Below are positions 48,197 to 60,004 of a DNA stretch of 64,000 nucleotides, one piece after another. The stretch is from Siphonodentalium dalli. Lineage: Eukaryota; Mollusca; Scaphopoda; Gadilida; Siphonodentaliidae. The position numbers and the translations under genes were made by a program. Position 1 is the stretch's first letter, and each line of letters opens with the position of its first letter. The notes under the pieces were generated by a model. The model did not search any database. It was not told where the DNA came from and saw only the letters and a list, made by a program, of their open reading frames with translations. The stretch is from contig CP136061.1 in the NCBI GenBank assembly GCA_032622095.1, forward strand, positions 169,637,107 to 169,701,106. Reading direction: 5' to 3'.

Positions 48197-51100
48197 AAAT
48201 AGCCACCCCAACTCGTAATAGGAACGATCTAGACCAAGGACATGTCCCATGTGCAGAAGGGATGTTATGTTACACCAGCGATATAGATTTACGGGATATT
48301 TGTCTTGTTGAGAAAACGGTACCCCAACTGCCGCCTAGATATATATAAATATATATATATCCGGTACCCCAACTGACCACTATATAGGTGGCAGTTTTGG
48401 CTGTTGGGGTACCATCTCCGTATATATATGAAGGAGTGTGTGCTTTCGTTTTATTCCTGTATTACAAGTTCCTTGGGGTCTAGTAGACATGATAGATTCA
48501 TGTCGGGGTCATCATCCTCAAAGAATTCCAAAGAGAGGCTCCTTTAGAAATCAGTACCGCAACTTCCAAATATATATATATATATACAGCCGGTACCCCA
48601 ACTGACAAGTATATAGGTTCAATATATATATTCATAATTAACTGGAAAATGGAAGTGGGGCTATTGCGAAAATATCTAGATAGTGGAGATAGCACAATTA
48701 CAAGCTGATATATTAAGTAGAATGGTGCAAGCTGTTTCCAATCGGAAATGGTGCATATACATTATGTTGGTGGCCATGAATGGCAAAAAATGGTCAAATT
48801 TGACAAAATTAATCACGGTCACAATATCGGAGAGCTCAATCACGCGTTATTCAGTAATCACAACAAATAATTGCGTAATTTAACGCTAAATGGTGGAACT
48901 TGTTGGCTATATATGTGTTTTTTTCCAGAATTACTGACAAATTGGACCCAAAATACAACTTAAAACAGTCATTTACGGTATATAACAGCTGGTTGCCATG
49001 GATACAGAGACCCACATAGCCACCCCAACTCGTAATAGGAACGATCTAGACCAAGAACATGTCCCATGTGCAGAAGGGATGTTATGTTACACCAGCGATA
49101 TAGATTTACGGGATATTTGTCTTGTTGAGAAAACGGTACCCCAACTGCCGCCTGGATATATATAAATATATATATATCCGGTACCCCAACTGACCACTAT
49201 ATAGGTGGCAGTTTTGGCTGTTGGGATACCATCTCTGTATATATATGAAGGAGTGTGTTCTTTCGTTTTATTCCTGTATTACAAGTTCCTTGGGGTCTAG
49301 TAGACATGATAGATTCATGTCGGGGTCATCATCCTCAAAGAATTCCAAAGAGAGGCTCCTTTAGAAATCAGTACCGCAACTTCCAAATATATATATATAT
49401 ATATATATACAGCCGGTACCCCAACTGACCAGTATATACATGTAGGTTCAATATATATATTCATAATTAACTGGAAAATGGAAGTGGGGCTATTGCGAAA
49501 ATATCTAGATAGTGGAGATAGCACAATTACAAGCTGATATATTTAGTAGAATGGTGCAACCTGTTTCCAATCGGAAATGGTGCATATACATTATGTTGGT
49601 GGCCATGAATGGCAAAAAATGGTCAAATTTGACAAAATTAATCACGGTCACCATATCGGAGAGCTCAATCACGCGTTATTCAGTAACCACAACAAATAAT
49701 TGCGTAATTTAACGCTAAATGGTGGAACTTGTTGGCTATATATGTGTTTTTTTCCAGAATTACTGACAAATTGGACCCAAAATACAACTTAAAACAGTCA
49801 TTTACGGTATATAACAGCTGGTTGCCATGTATACAGAGACCCAAATAGCCACCCCAACTCGTAATAGGAACGATCTAGACCAAGGACATGTCCCATGTGC
49901 AGAAGGGATGTTATGTTACACCAGCGATATAGATTTACGGGATATTTGTCTTGTTGAGAAAACGGTACCCCAACTGCCGCCTAGATATATATAAATATAT
50001 ATATATCCGGTACCCCAACTGACCACTATATAGGTGGCAGTTTTGGCTGTTGGGGTACCATCTCTGTATATATATGAAGGAGTGTGTGCTTTCGTTTTAT
50101 TCCTGTATTACAAGTTCCTTGGGGTCTAGTAGACATGATAGATTCATGTCGGGGTCATCATCCTCAAAGAATTCCAAAGAGAGGCTCCTTTAGAAATCAG
50201 TACCGCAACTTCCAAATATATATATATATATACAGCCGGTACCCCAACTGACCAGTATATAGGTTCAATATATATATTCATAATTAACTGGAAAATGGAA
50301 GTGGGGCTATTGCGAAAATATCTAGATAGTGGAGATAGCACAATTACAAGCTGATATATTTAGTAGAATGGTGCAACCTGTTTCCAATCGGAAATGGTGC
50401 ATATACATTATGTTGGTGGCCATGAATGGCAAAAAATGGTCAAATTTGACAAAATTAATCACGGTCACCATATCGGAGAGCTCAATCACGCTTTATTCAG
50501 TAAGCACAACAAATAATTGCGTAATTTAACGCTAAATGGTGGAACTTGTTGGCTATATATGTGTTATTTTCCAGAATTACTGACAAATTGGACCCAAAAT
50601 ACAACTTAAAACAGTCATTTACGGTATATAACAGCTGGTTGCCATGGATACAGAGACCCACATAGCCACCCCAACTCGTAATAGGAACGATCTAGACCAA
50701 GAACATGTCCCATGTGCAGAAGGGATGTTATGTTACACCAGCGATATAGATTTACGGGATATTTGTCTTGTTGAGAAAACGGTACCCCAACTGCCGCCTG
50801 GATATATATAAATATATATACAGCCGGTACCCCAACTGACCAGTATATAGGTTCAATATATATATTCATAATTAACTGAAAAATGGAAGTGGGGCTATTG
50901 CGAAAATACCTAGATAGTGGAGATAGCACAATTACAAGCTGATATATTTAGTAGAATGGTGCAACCTGTTTCCAATCGGAAATGGTGCATATACATTATG
51001 TTGGTGGCCATGAATGGCAAAAAATGGTCAAATTTGACAAAATTAATCACAGTCACCATATCGGAGAGCTCAATCACGCGTTATTCAGTAACCACAACAA

Positions 51101-51450
51101 ATAATTGCGTAATTTAACGCTAAATGGTGGAACTTGTTGGCTATATATGTGTTTTTTTCCAGAATTACTGACAAATTAGACCCAAAATACAACTTTAATA
51201 AAACAGTCATTTACGGTATATAACAGCTGGTTGCCATGTATACAGAGACCCAAATAGCCACCCCAACTCGTAATAGGAACGATCTAGACCAAGGACATGT
51301 CCCATGTGCAGAAGGGATGTTATGTTACACCAGCGATATAGATTTACGGGATATTTGTCTTGTTGAGAAAACGGTACCCCAACTGCCGCCTAGATATATA
51401 TAAATATATATATATCCGGTACCCCAACTGACCACTATATAGGTGGCAGC
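48197..51450. repeat. 817 bp satellite, second block (about four units)
   Basis: Continues the interrupted unit at AAATAGCCACC. Unit starts lie at 48286, 49103, 49932, 50749 and 51341 (spacings 817, 829, 817, 592). The 829 bp unit gains AT repeats and a few bases. The 592 bp unit has lost about 230 bp between two AT-rich stretches, removing the hairpin segment. The array stops after AGGTGGCAG near 51449. Confidence 0.95.
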
Positions 51451-51499
51451 TATGACAAATTTTATAATGATCCAATTTTATAATGACCAAAGGTACGAC

Positions 51500-51780
51500 C
51501 TGTCCCATATAAAAATGTACCTGGGTAAATCTTGGTGTTTACCTAGGTATACCCCGGTACATATAGGTTTTACCCTGGTTCCACCCAGGTCACACCCAGG
51601 TTACACCCAGGTAAATCAGGGATTTATATAGATTTACCCAGGTGTTTTCTATATATGTTAGGTATAAACCCCAGTTTACCCGGGTTTTTACGGATTTACA
51701 CCCAGGTATTTACACCAGGTATTTACACCCAGGTATTTACACCAGGGTTTCGCCCAGGTATTTACTACAGTGTTCACCCG
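51500..51780. repeat. Degenerate short tandem of ACCCAGGT words
   Basis: Many TTTACACCCAGGTA-like words at irregular spacing, for example near 51584-51622 and 51700-51770, with a few in inverse sense (ACCTGGGTAAAT). Confidence 0.75.
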
Positions 51781-51821
51781 GATATATACACCTGTGGTAT
51801 TTTGTTAAACTGTATAATCTG

Positions 51822-53613
51822 CATTGAAGTCACCTTATTAACCCTTTCTATATTACAGCACCATTGGCGTGTAGTTACCTTATTAACCATTCTATATTAA
51901 ATCATTAATTGACAGGTAGTTACCTTATTAACCCTTTCTATACTAAGTAACATTGGTGAGTAGTTACATTATTAACCCTTTCTATATTAAAGCACCATTG
52001 ATGTGAAGTTACCTTATTAACCCTTTCTTTATTAAAGCATCATTGACGCGTAGTTACCTTATTAACCCTTTCTATATTAAAATATCATTGATGTGTAGTT
52101 ACAATGTTAACCCTTTCTATAGTATAGCATCATTGGCGGGTAGTTGGCTCCTTAACTCTGTATATACCAAAGTATCATTGTCGTATATAGTTACCTTATT
52201 AACCCTTTCTATACTAAGTACCGTTGGCGTGTAGTTGCCTTATTAACCCTTTCTATATTAAAGCATTAATTGACAGGTAGTTACCTTATTAACCCTTTCT
52301 ATACTAAGTATCATTGGTGAGTAGTTGCATTATTAACCCTTTCTATATTAAAGCGCCATTGGCGGGTAGTTACCTTATTAACCATTTATGTATTAAAGCA
52401 TCATTGACGTGTAGTTACCTTATTATAACCCTCTCTATATTAAAGCATCATTATTGCTGGGTAGTTATCTTATTAACCCGTTCTATACTAAGTATCATTG
52501 GTGAGTAGTTACAGTATTAACCCTTTCTATATTAAAGCATCATTGACGTGAAGTTACCTTATTAACCATTTCTGTATTAAAGCAGCATTGACATGTAGTT
52601 GTTAACCCTTTCTATATCAAAGCATCGTTGACGGGTAGTTGCCTAATTAACCCTCTATATACTAAAGTATCATTGTCGTGTAGTTACCTTACGGTTACCC
52701 ACCCTTTCTATACTAAGTATCATTGGCGTGTAGTTACCTTATTAACCTTTTCTATATTAAAGCATTAATTGACAGGTAGTTACACTAAACAACCCTTTCT
52801 ATACTAAGTATCATTGGTGAGTAGTTACATTATAAACCATTTCTATATTAAAGCGCCATTGACGGGTAATTACCTTATTAACCATTTTTGTACCAAAGCA
52901 TCATTGACGTGCAGTTACCATATTATAACACTTTCTATATTAAAGCATCATTGACTGATAGTTACCATATTAACCCTTTCTATATTAAAGCACCATTGGC
53001 GTGTAATTACCTTATTAACCCTTTCTACGTTGAAGCAATAATTGACAGGCAGTTACCTTATTAACCCTTTTTATAATGAGTATCATTGGTGATTAGTTAC
53101 ATTATTAACCCTTTCTACAATAAAGCATCATTGACATGTAGTTATCATAGTAGCCAGTTATATATTAAAGCATCATGGACGGTAGTTACCATATTAACCC
53201 TTTCTATATTAAAGCACCATTGGCGTGTAATTACCATATTAACCCTTTCTATATTAAAACATCATTGACGTGTAGTTACCCTATTAGCCCTTTCTATATT
53301 TAAGCATCATTGACGTGTAGAACTTTATCTTATTAACCCTTTCTTTATTAAAGCATCATTGACATGTAGTTACCTTAGTAACCATTTCTACACTAAAGCA
53401 TTATTGACGGGTAGTTACCTTATTAACCCTTTCTATATTAAAGCATCATTGACAAGAAGTTAAATTATTAACCTTCTATAATAAGTATCATTGCCGTGTA
53501 GTTAGTTACCTTATAAAACCTTTCTATATTAAGACGTCGATCATTGACGGGTAGTTGTTACCTTATTAATCATTTATGTATTCAAGCATCATTGACGAGT
53601 AGTTACCTTATTA
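51822..53613 (+). repeat. 45 bp minisatellite, about 40 copies
   Basis: The unit is roughly CATTGACGTGTAGTTACC, TTATTAACCCTTTCTATA and TTAAAGCAT. CATTG marks at 52041, 52086 and 52131 give an exact 45 bp spacing. Variants (TTAATTGACAGG, TACTAAGTATCATTGG) recur at intervals, suggesting higher-order amplification. Short frames through it are artefacts. Confidence 0.95.
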
Positions 53614-54317
53614 CTTGAAGTTTATTATGACAGTATGACAATACACTACCCCGGACAAATGAAGCAATATCATACTTTATCTAACAGCCTAGCTATAATT
53701 AGTGAACATTAAACTGACAAACAGACAATTTTCAGGGCCATTATTTAATATTAAAGGGATACAAAATAAAGAGATTTCTAATTATCAGTAAGAATTATTC
53801 TCTAAGTGATACTTATTATTTCAAATAAATGATTGCATATACTATAGTAGACCATATACCAACAGGAAAATATTAGTGAATACAATTATTGTGTTTCAAA
53901 ATTCGTTTCGTTTCTGCAGCCAAATTACAATCTTAACTTTTAGTTATCGTTCTTCAAAATGGAGCGCGGATAATTCCTTGTGGTATTTTGAGTTAATTTT
54001 GTCGCGAATCAACGCGGATTGACAGAAGGAAATGGTGTATTGGCTACAAACGGATAAACTGTGGACTTATATATAAGATTCGCCGATTTCTCCCCATGGA
54101 TGTGCGCAAATATCGAAAAAGACTGAATTTCATGTGACAAAAAATATTTCAATTCCCGGAACAGTAAGAATTAAGCTGCGATAACGAAACGGATCAACTA
54201 TAGTATTGAACAGTACCTCAGCTACCTGGCCATAACCAGAATATTTTCTCAAAATTGAATTTGTGGTACCGGTACAATCATGATGTAGTGCCAGTGGCCT
54301 GCTCATAATGCACCTGT
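53614..54317. other. AT-rich sequence
   Basis: No gene or repeat was recognised between the minisatellite and the retrotransposon fragment. Confidence 0.4.
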
Positions 54318-54332
54318 CCAGAAGAAGAAGAA

Positions 54333-54848
54333 TTGAGAAGTTTGAAGATCATGGACTACGCAGACACCATCTGGGACCCCTACCAACAAAATCACATCGA
54401 CAAGCTGGAAAGAATCCAGCGTAGAGCAGCCCGTTTCATTAAAAGAGACTATAAGAGCAAAGAAGATGGATATATGACCAAGATCCTCTACGAGCTAGAT
54501 TTACCAACATTGCAGAAACGGCGGAAAATAAATCGGCTGGGATTCATGAGTAAGGTGGTGGGTGGATTGGTCCCGGCTATACCGCCTAATCAATACTTTA
54601 CACCCGAAACAAGGCGTCTTAGATCGCAGAGCAAAGTTCTGACAGGCTACGTCACCAGCCAAATTCCTCGGCACCTAATTTAAAGGAACAACAGTCAGTG
54701 CTACGAGGCTATACCATACGTGTCAGCTCAGTTTGCTAATTCCACATTTGTTCGAACTATATGCGACTGGAATCAGCTGGAGGAATCCTTAATCCTACAA
54801 CAACAGCCTGTGGATTCCTTCAAGAGTGCGCTGAAGGAAAAGATCTGA
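54333..54848 (+). pseudogene. 3' end of a non-LTR retrotransposon ORF2 (reverse transcriptase C-terminal region)
   Basis: 172 codons in one frame up to TGA (54846-54848), broken by a single TAA at 54681-54683. The segment YADTIWDPYQQNHIDKLERI followed by QRRAARFI, then LPTLQKRRKINRL, is the pattern found after the polymerase domain of CR1/jockey-type and related ORF2 proteins. After the stop, STFVRTICDWNQL and VDSFKSALKEKI match the usual end of these proteins. There is no endonuclease or catalytic YADD region: the copy is 5'-truncated, the normal result of incomplete reverse transcription, and is dead. Confidence 0.85.
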
Positions 54849-54898
54849 GACTCTCTCGCCCGCTGCGAAATTACCATAATTGGGATCTGCAGCATAAC

Positions 54899-54916
54899 CA
54901 TTCAGATTCAGATTGA
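54899..54916 (+). repeat. Simple-repeat 3' tail of the retrotransposon fragment
   Basis: ATTCAGATTCAGATT follows a short 3' untranslated stretch. Short 3' tandem tails are typical of several non-LTR clades. Confidence 0.6.
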
Positions 54917-55095
54917 TCCACGATAGTAAGGGGTCAGTACATGTAGTAAGTACTGATAGTGATAAGCCTGCTGTACAATAATACTACTTTTGCTGTTTTA
55001 CTGGTCTTAACTGAGTACTGTGTCAATGTGACATTGTTAATTCAGTTCCACTCTAATGTACATTAACTGGCAATGATGCATCTGACGCTATTAAA

Positions 55096-55315
55096 GGCAC
55101 CGGTAATCCCTAAATACCAGGAGGACGCGGCGTAGAAACTTGGTACAACAGTTGTTACACGACAAAGAAAATTATCAACAAGCTTAGTGAGCGTCATCAT
55201 CAAAATTGCAAATTAAAACACGGCAATGGTAAATTGGTAATCCCTACATACCAGGAGGACAAGGCATTGAAACTTGGGACAACAGTTGTTACACGGCAAA
55301 GAAATTTAAAACACA
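55096..55315 (+). repeat. Two-copy direct repeat (127 bp apart)
   Basis: GGTAATCCCTA, ATACCAGGAGGAC, GAAACTTGG and ACAACAGTTGTTACACG occur in order near 55102 and again near 55229. Confidence 0.85.
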
Positions 55316-55613
55316 CTGTGCACAGATGAATGTTTATACATGTACTGTGCAGTCGAGATCACCTGGACTACAAATATTTGAGGATTATACTATTTGATGA
55401 GTAGATGCGTGACTGATAAAAGAATTAGAGACTCCATATTTACTCGGAAGATAACAGTATATGATGCCATACAGTTGTTCCATAACACCTCAACCTTTGG
55501 TGGATATTAACAGTAAAACTAATGAAAATGATGAAAGCCAGACTCAACATCAAGACAACATGTGCATGCATAAGTGACGGTTCAATGATTTTGACTCCAT
55601 CAGATGATATTTA

Positions 55614-55991
55614 AGCGACACCAATTTTTAAGTCTGGTTTACGATGTGGGGAGAAAAAAAGTAGATGCAGGAGGGAAAAAAATAAAAATAAAAAAGATTG
55701 TCCCCCCAATTTATATCAAGTAAATCGTGGAATTTTACATAAATTTTACAAAAATTGTGAAAAAATGTTTTTGAATGAAATTCTGTTCAAACCAAACAAG
55801 ACATATCTTGTCATGAAATACATGAAAATATGGATCTGTAAATGATCATAAGCAGAGCCGGATGCGACAGCACATGAAAATCAGTACGCGTGTAAAATAT
55901 TTTGGGACAAAAAAATTAAAAAAAAATTTCATGAAATGGAAACAAAGTTGTAGGAGGTGTTCGTAAACCAGACTTAAAAATTGGTGTCGCC
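55614..55991. mobile_element. TTA-flanked MITE (about 378 bp)
   Basis: GCGACACCAATTTTTAAG at 55615 is matched in reverse complement at the right end (to 55990). TTA occurs at 55611-55613 and 55992-55994. A second, less truncated-looking copy in the opposite orientation starts at 63784. A 3 bp duplication would fit PIF/Harbinger-like or other superfamilies. No coding. Confidence 0.8.
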
Positions 55992-56177
55992 TTAGGCTCA
56001 TGTTAACACAGGATCACATATTCTCAAAATAATTGTCTCCCTCAAGTTGGCCTCAACCATATTAGTATTTATATTTGATAGAACCTCAGTGAGACCATGT
56101 TGAAAATTACCATCAATGCAGTTCCAGTGTTGACGCAACGCGGTCATGTTACTTCAAACCAGTTGCAATGTTCCTTA

Positions 56178-56878
56178 GGCCAAAGAAAAAAGATACTATG
56201 TTTCCGTACATCGACCGACCCTAAAAATAACCCGCCGACCCTAAACTTTTTATTGATATTTTGAGAAAAAGTCAAAATTTTCGCAATTTTAATTTCCTGA
56301 GAGTGGATCTCCTGCCTGCTTTATGTCTTGTTTGGGACTTATGGAACACTATCAACAGACATGGTGGGTGTGTATCTGTATATATACATGTAAAGAGGTT
56401 ATCACTGCATATATTAGGGGTATACATGTACTAGTAGCTACTGTTTCCAAAAACCAGGCATGCTCGGTGGGTGTACTGGCTACCCCCAGACAATGGGATG
56501 TAATCGTCACAATACATGTACGGTATAATGGCGGTATTATTGGTAAAATTCTTATAAAAAGTTAGTGACATCAATTTTGTACCAAGTTTATAGCCAAATT
56601 TATGAAAATGTGGTATTAGATATAATAAAAAACATACGTAAGCATGAAGTAAGTTTGATTTTTTATCAATCTTAATGTATATTTCCACTGTGTTGATCAA
56701 GTAATACTTTCCCCATGGCACGGGTTGGCATTTTATGTCACTTTGGTCGAGGTAGTTCAATATTTCTGCAGCTGGATAAAAAATATCAAAATAAAATAAA
56801 ATAAAAAAAATTCCCTACCTACCGGTACCTACCCTAAATTTTTTTTACCGGAAACATACAATCTTTTTTCTTTGGCCT
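56178..56878. mobile_element. TTA-flanked inverted-repeat element (about 700 bp)
   Basis: GGCCAAAGAAAAAAGAT at the left pairs with ATCTTTTTTCTTTGGCC at the right, and pairing extends through TATGTTTCCG. TTA precedes (56175-56177) and follows (56879-56881). Also mirrored are ACCGACCCTAAA-like and ACCTACCCTAAA-like words. Open frames of 80 and 109 codons inside show no recognised domain. Confidence 0.7.
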
Positions 56879-57294
56879 TTAGCATGGTAATTCGTGAAAA
56901 TAAATGTCAATGCAACTTACTCTCAGGCTCCAAATAAAAGTGCAGGCCCAAATAATAGTGCGGGGGGGGGGGGAAATTCCATTGAAAGTTAATAAAAGTA
57001 CAGACCCAAATAATAGTGCAGGGGGAAGTCTGAGCAAAACATCAACTGTGGTTAACCAAATAATTTTTATAGCAGGTTCAGGTATACGAGTCAACATGTA
57101 GTACAGGTACATGTATGTATCATGTGGTGTTTTTTTAGTTTGCCACATACTTGAATATGTACTACTCTTGAGTGCCTAATGTACGATTATTAAAATCGAG
57201 GTAAAATTCCCACCTGTACGATCGTTATTTGGTCCTGTACGTTTATTAAATTAACCAAAAGAAATAATTCACCAATCTTAAATTGTGTTATTCA

Positions 57295-57687
57295 TATAAG
57301 AAATGAACGGCGGTTTCAATGTGGTCATGGGATTTTGACCGCGAGAAAAAATCAGCAAACCCGAAGGGGTTCATGCGGTGTTTGCTGATTTTTTAACGCG
57401 GTCAAAACCCATGACCACGTTGAATCCGCCGTTTATTATTTATATTTATATACTTAAATTCATTATGAATTAGGATTGTATGTCTTTCCCACTATTTATT
57501 CATCTATTTAAACGAACGCATGGAGTTCATTTCAGACAGTTCGAATCCTTGTTTTTTGGAAAACCAAACATTTTGAGAATCCATTCATGGAGAACGGAAA
57601 AAACACAATTTAACAGTAAAGTATACACATATGACAATATGTCTTGTTTAGATAGTACCGGTAACTAATGTAGACGTGTTGATTTCA
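57295..57687. repeat. Twin unit 1: long hairpin plus conserved flank
   Basis: AACGGCGG...TGACCGCG pairs with CGCGGTCA...CCGCCGTT across 57306-57434, with AATCAGCAAAC/GTTTGCTGATT nearer the tip. A conserved downstream flank (GAATTAGGATTGTATGTC, CATGGAGTTCA and on) follows. Confidence 0.85.
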
Positions 57688-57985
57688 AGAATGATTAATA
57701 TCTGAAACTAACAATTAAGTTTCGGCTGCGGATAAGAAATCGACAACACGCCGTTCTACCATAATATAATGATATATTTGTGAGGTTCGGGGGAATATTT
57801 GTAGCGGCAAGGAAAATGATAAAACCCTATTGAGTAGCGCGGTTTTTTTTAACATCAACGCTCAGTAACACAGAGCAACAACACTGATTATAGACCGAAA
57901 CAAATTTCTTACCAAATCCGGACGTACTATATACTCAAGCAGTCGGTAATGTCCGACAATCCCCGGTGATTTCCGGGACCAATGT

Positions 57986-58046
57986 GTTCATAAACCTATG
58001 AACGACATTGGAAGTGACGTCACGTTACGTTCATAGGTTTATGAAC
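57986..58046. repeat. 19 bp perfect inverted repeat
   Basis: GTTCATAAACCTATGAACG pairs with CGTTCATAGGTTTATGAAC across 23 bp that include GTGACGTCAC. With one mismatch the symmetry extends to 57981-58051. Confidence 0.9.
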
Positions 58047-58116
58047 GCATTGCATAAGGGGGCGTGTCTACCGTAACGCTATGGGGAAATCGGAAGAGAT
58101 ATCAGGTGTATGTAAA

Positions 58117-58490
58117 TATATAAGAAATGAACGGCGGTCATGGGGTTTTGACCGCGAGAAAAAATCAGCAAACTTCGGGGTTCATGCAGAGTTTGCTGAT
58201 TTTTTTAACGCGGTCAAAACCCATGACCACGTTGAATCCGCCGTTTATTATTTATATTTATATACTTAAATTCATTATGAACTAGGATTGTATGTCTTTC
58301 CCATTATTTATTCATCTATTTAAACAAACGCATGGAGTTCAGTTCAGACAGTTCGAATCCTTGTTTTTTGGAAAACCAAACATTTTGAGAATCCGTTCAT
58401 GGAGAACGGAAGAAACGCAATTTCACAGTAAAGTATAAACATATGACAAAATGTCTTGTTTAGCTAGTAACTAATGTAGACGTGTTGATC
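58117..58490. repeat. Twin unit 2: long hairpin plus conserved flank
   Basis: Direct copy of 57295-57687 about 822 bp downstream, differing by small deletions in the hairpin and a few substitutions. Confidence 0.85.
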
Positions 58491-58593
58491 ATTTTTACAT
58501 CTGAATCATATAGAAATCTTGAATTTGTGCTGATTTAAATTTTCATAGCTTCAAAATATTAATAAACGTGCAGACCCAAATAAGCACTGTGCA

Positions 58594-58620
58594 GGGGGGG
58601 GGGGGGGGGGGGGGGGGGGG
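58594..58620 (+). repeat. 27 bp G homopolymer
   Basis: Uninterrupted G run; capable of G-quadruplex formation and prone to length error in sequencing. Confidence 0.9.
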
Positions 58621-58682
58621 AAATAATAACGTGGTTGCAGCTGGTGCATGCATATTTATTTGGAGCCCAAGAGTAAAGAGGT

Positions 58683-59787
58683 GGAGGTGAATGTTACATG
58701 TAAGTTGTTATTAACGAAATGGAACGATGCCTTTAATAGGTTCCACCAGCAATAAGTCGCGACTTCTTTATATTGGCCTGACAGATTGGTTTTTGTTGGC
58801 GTCATGCCTGTCGACCATTATGATGGCCACATATATTGTCATATAACAGCGATTTACGATCTGTCTTGTTGGCTCATAATATAAATTAAGAAAGTGGCCT
58901 TGTGTTCGTTCCTTGCGTAAAAAAAATATTTTTTAGTACAAACGTCCTCATTGATTGTGTCCCTCGACTCCTTGTGTAATTGGTCAAGTAACTTACATGT
59001 ATGTACATGTACAGACCACTCACAAATTTCTTAGAAAAGCGACCACATGTTCGAATCTACTTTGCGATTTTGGAGCAACGCATTTGTAAATGCGTTCATA
59101 TTTTAACACATTTACCTTGATTTATTCACAAACAAATGTCTTGATGCAGGCCTTAAAATCCATCAGATTTTTGGCAATAATCAAAATGTTAGTGTTTCAC
59201 TTTCTACAGGGAATCAAGACTTTTTACTAGAATCAAAATGAGAATCATGATTCTCAGATTCTGATTATAAAACAATTAATGTCAACAGTGTTTATTTATG
59301 TTTATTCCATTTTGAATGGAAAACTACATCATGAATGTCCTATTCCGAACATATACATGTACACCAGGAGTGGGAAAATAACACAGAATTATTCAGATGT
59401 GAATTTAAATTAAACAAAATTATAACTAAAATTGCAAAATACACTATCGTATCGTTATTTGGGTGTTCATACTAGTATACTTTTTCGGCGCAATGATCGG
59501 TAATTTCAATGCGACTGCGATTATTCCCAATGCAGTGCATTTAATTTAAATGCTGTCATTAAGGCATTTACAAAGTGGCGTGACACAATGCACCCTCAAT
59601 GCATTTTAAATGCAACAACCGCATTTCATTGATCCACGTTGTAAAGGACATTTATTTTTAGAATACATGTACATGTATGTACGTGTATATAACCACAAGA
59701 ATAAAGAACAAATCAACTGTTTTTATTACTTTGTAAACCTCTGATGTTTCCCATACAGTATACATTTGTATATTATAAACCATGTTA
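58683..59787. other. AT-rich sequence
   Basis: Contains AATGC-rich words near 59505-59635 and scattered TACATGTA. No gene was recognised. Confidence 0.4.
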
Positions 59788-60004
59788 CAGTAATTCTAGA
59801 GCTAATTAATCGACTCCTTAACTACAGCAGAATTATGGGTAACTTTTCAGGATTTAGTCCGAAATATGGCTTGTTGCCATTCATCGGAAAGCTCTCACCG
59901 AGAGCTTTCCGATGAATGGCATCAACCCATATTTCCGACTAAATCCTGAAAAGTTACCCATAATTCTGCTGTAGTTAAGGAGTCGATTAATTAGAGCATT
60001 ACTG
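59788..60004. mobile_element. TA-flanked palindromic MITE (217 bp), copy 1
   Basis: Starts CAGTAATTCTAGAGCTAATT and ends in its complement, with TA at 59786-59787 and 60005-60006. Almost the whole element folds on itself around TCTCACCGAGAG. Ends beginning CAGTA with TA duplication fit pogo/Tc1-mariner-type elements. Confidence 0.85.

Larger units (their letters stand above)
56919..58682. mobile_element. Possible inverted-repeat element enclosing twin hairpin units
   Basis: TTACTCTCAGGCTCCAAATA at the left resembles the complement of TATTTGGAGCCCAAGAGTAA at the right. Next to each end lies GCAG(G/A)CCCAAATAA with a G run. The pairing is imperfect and the boundaries uncertain. Confidence 0.5.

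Noticed and set aside
40508-51117. Repeated 65-66 codon frames on both strands of the 817 bp satellite
   Set aside because: They recur once per unit and overlap on opposite strands. No codon-level constraint is visible and the frames change with indels.
51822-53613. Possible telomeric repeat because TTAACCC occurs in each unit
   Set aside because: The heptamer appears once per 45 bp unit and not in tandem, so it is an ordinary minisatellite.
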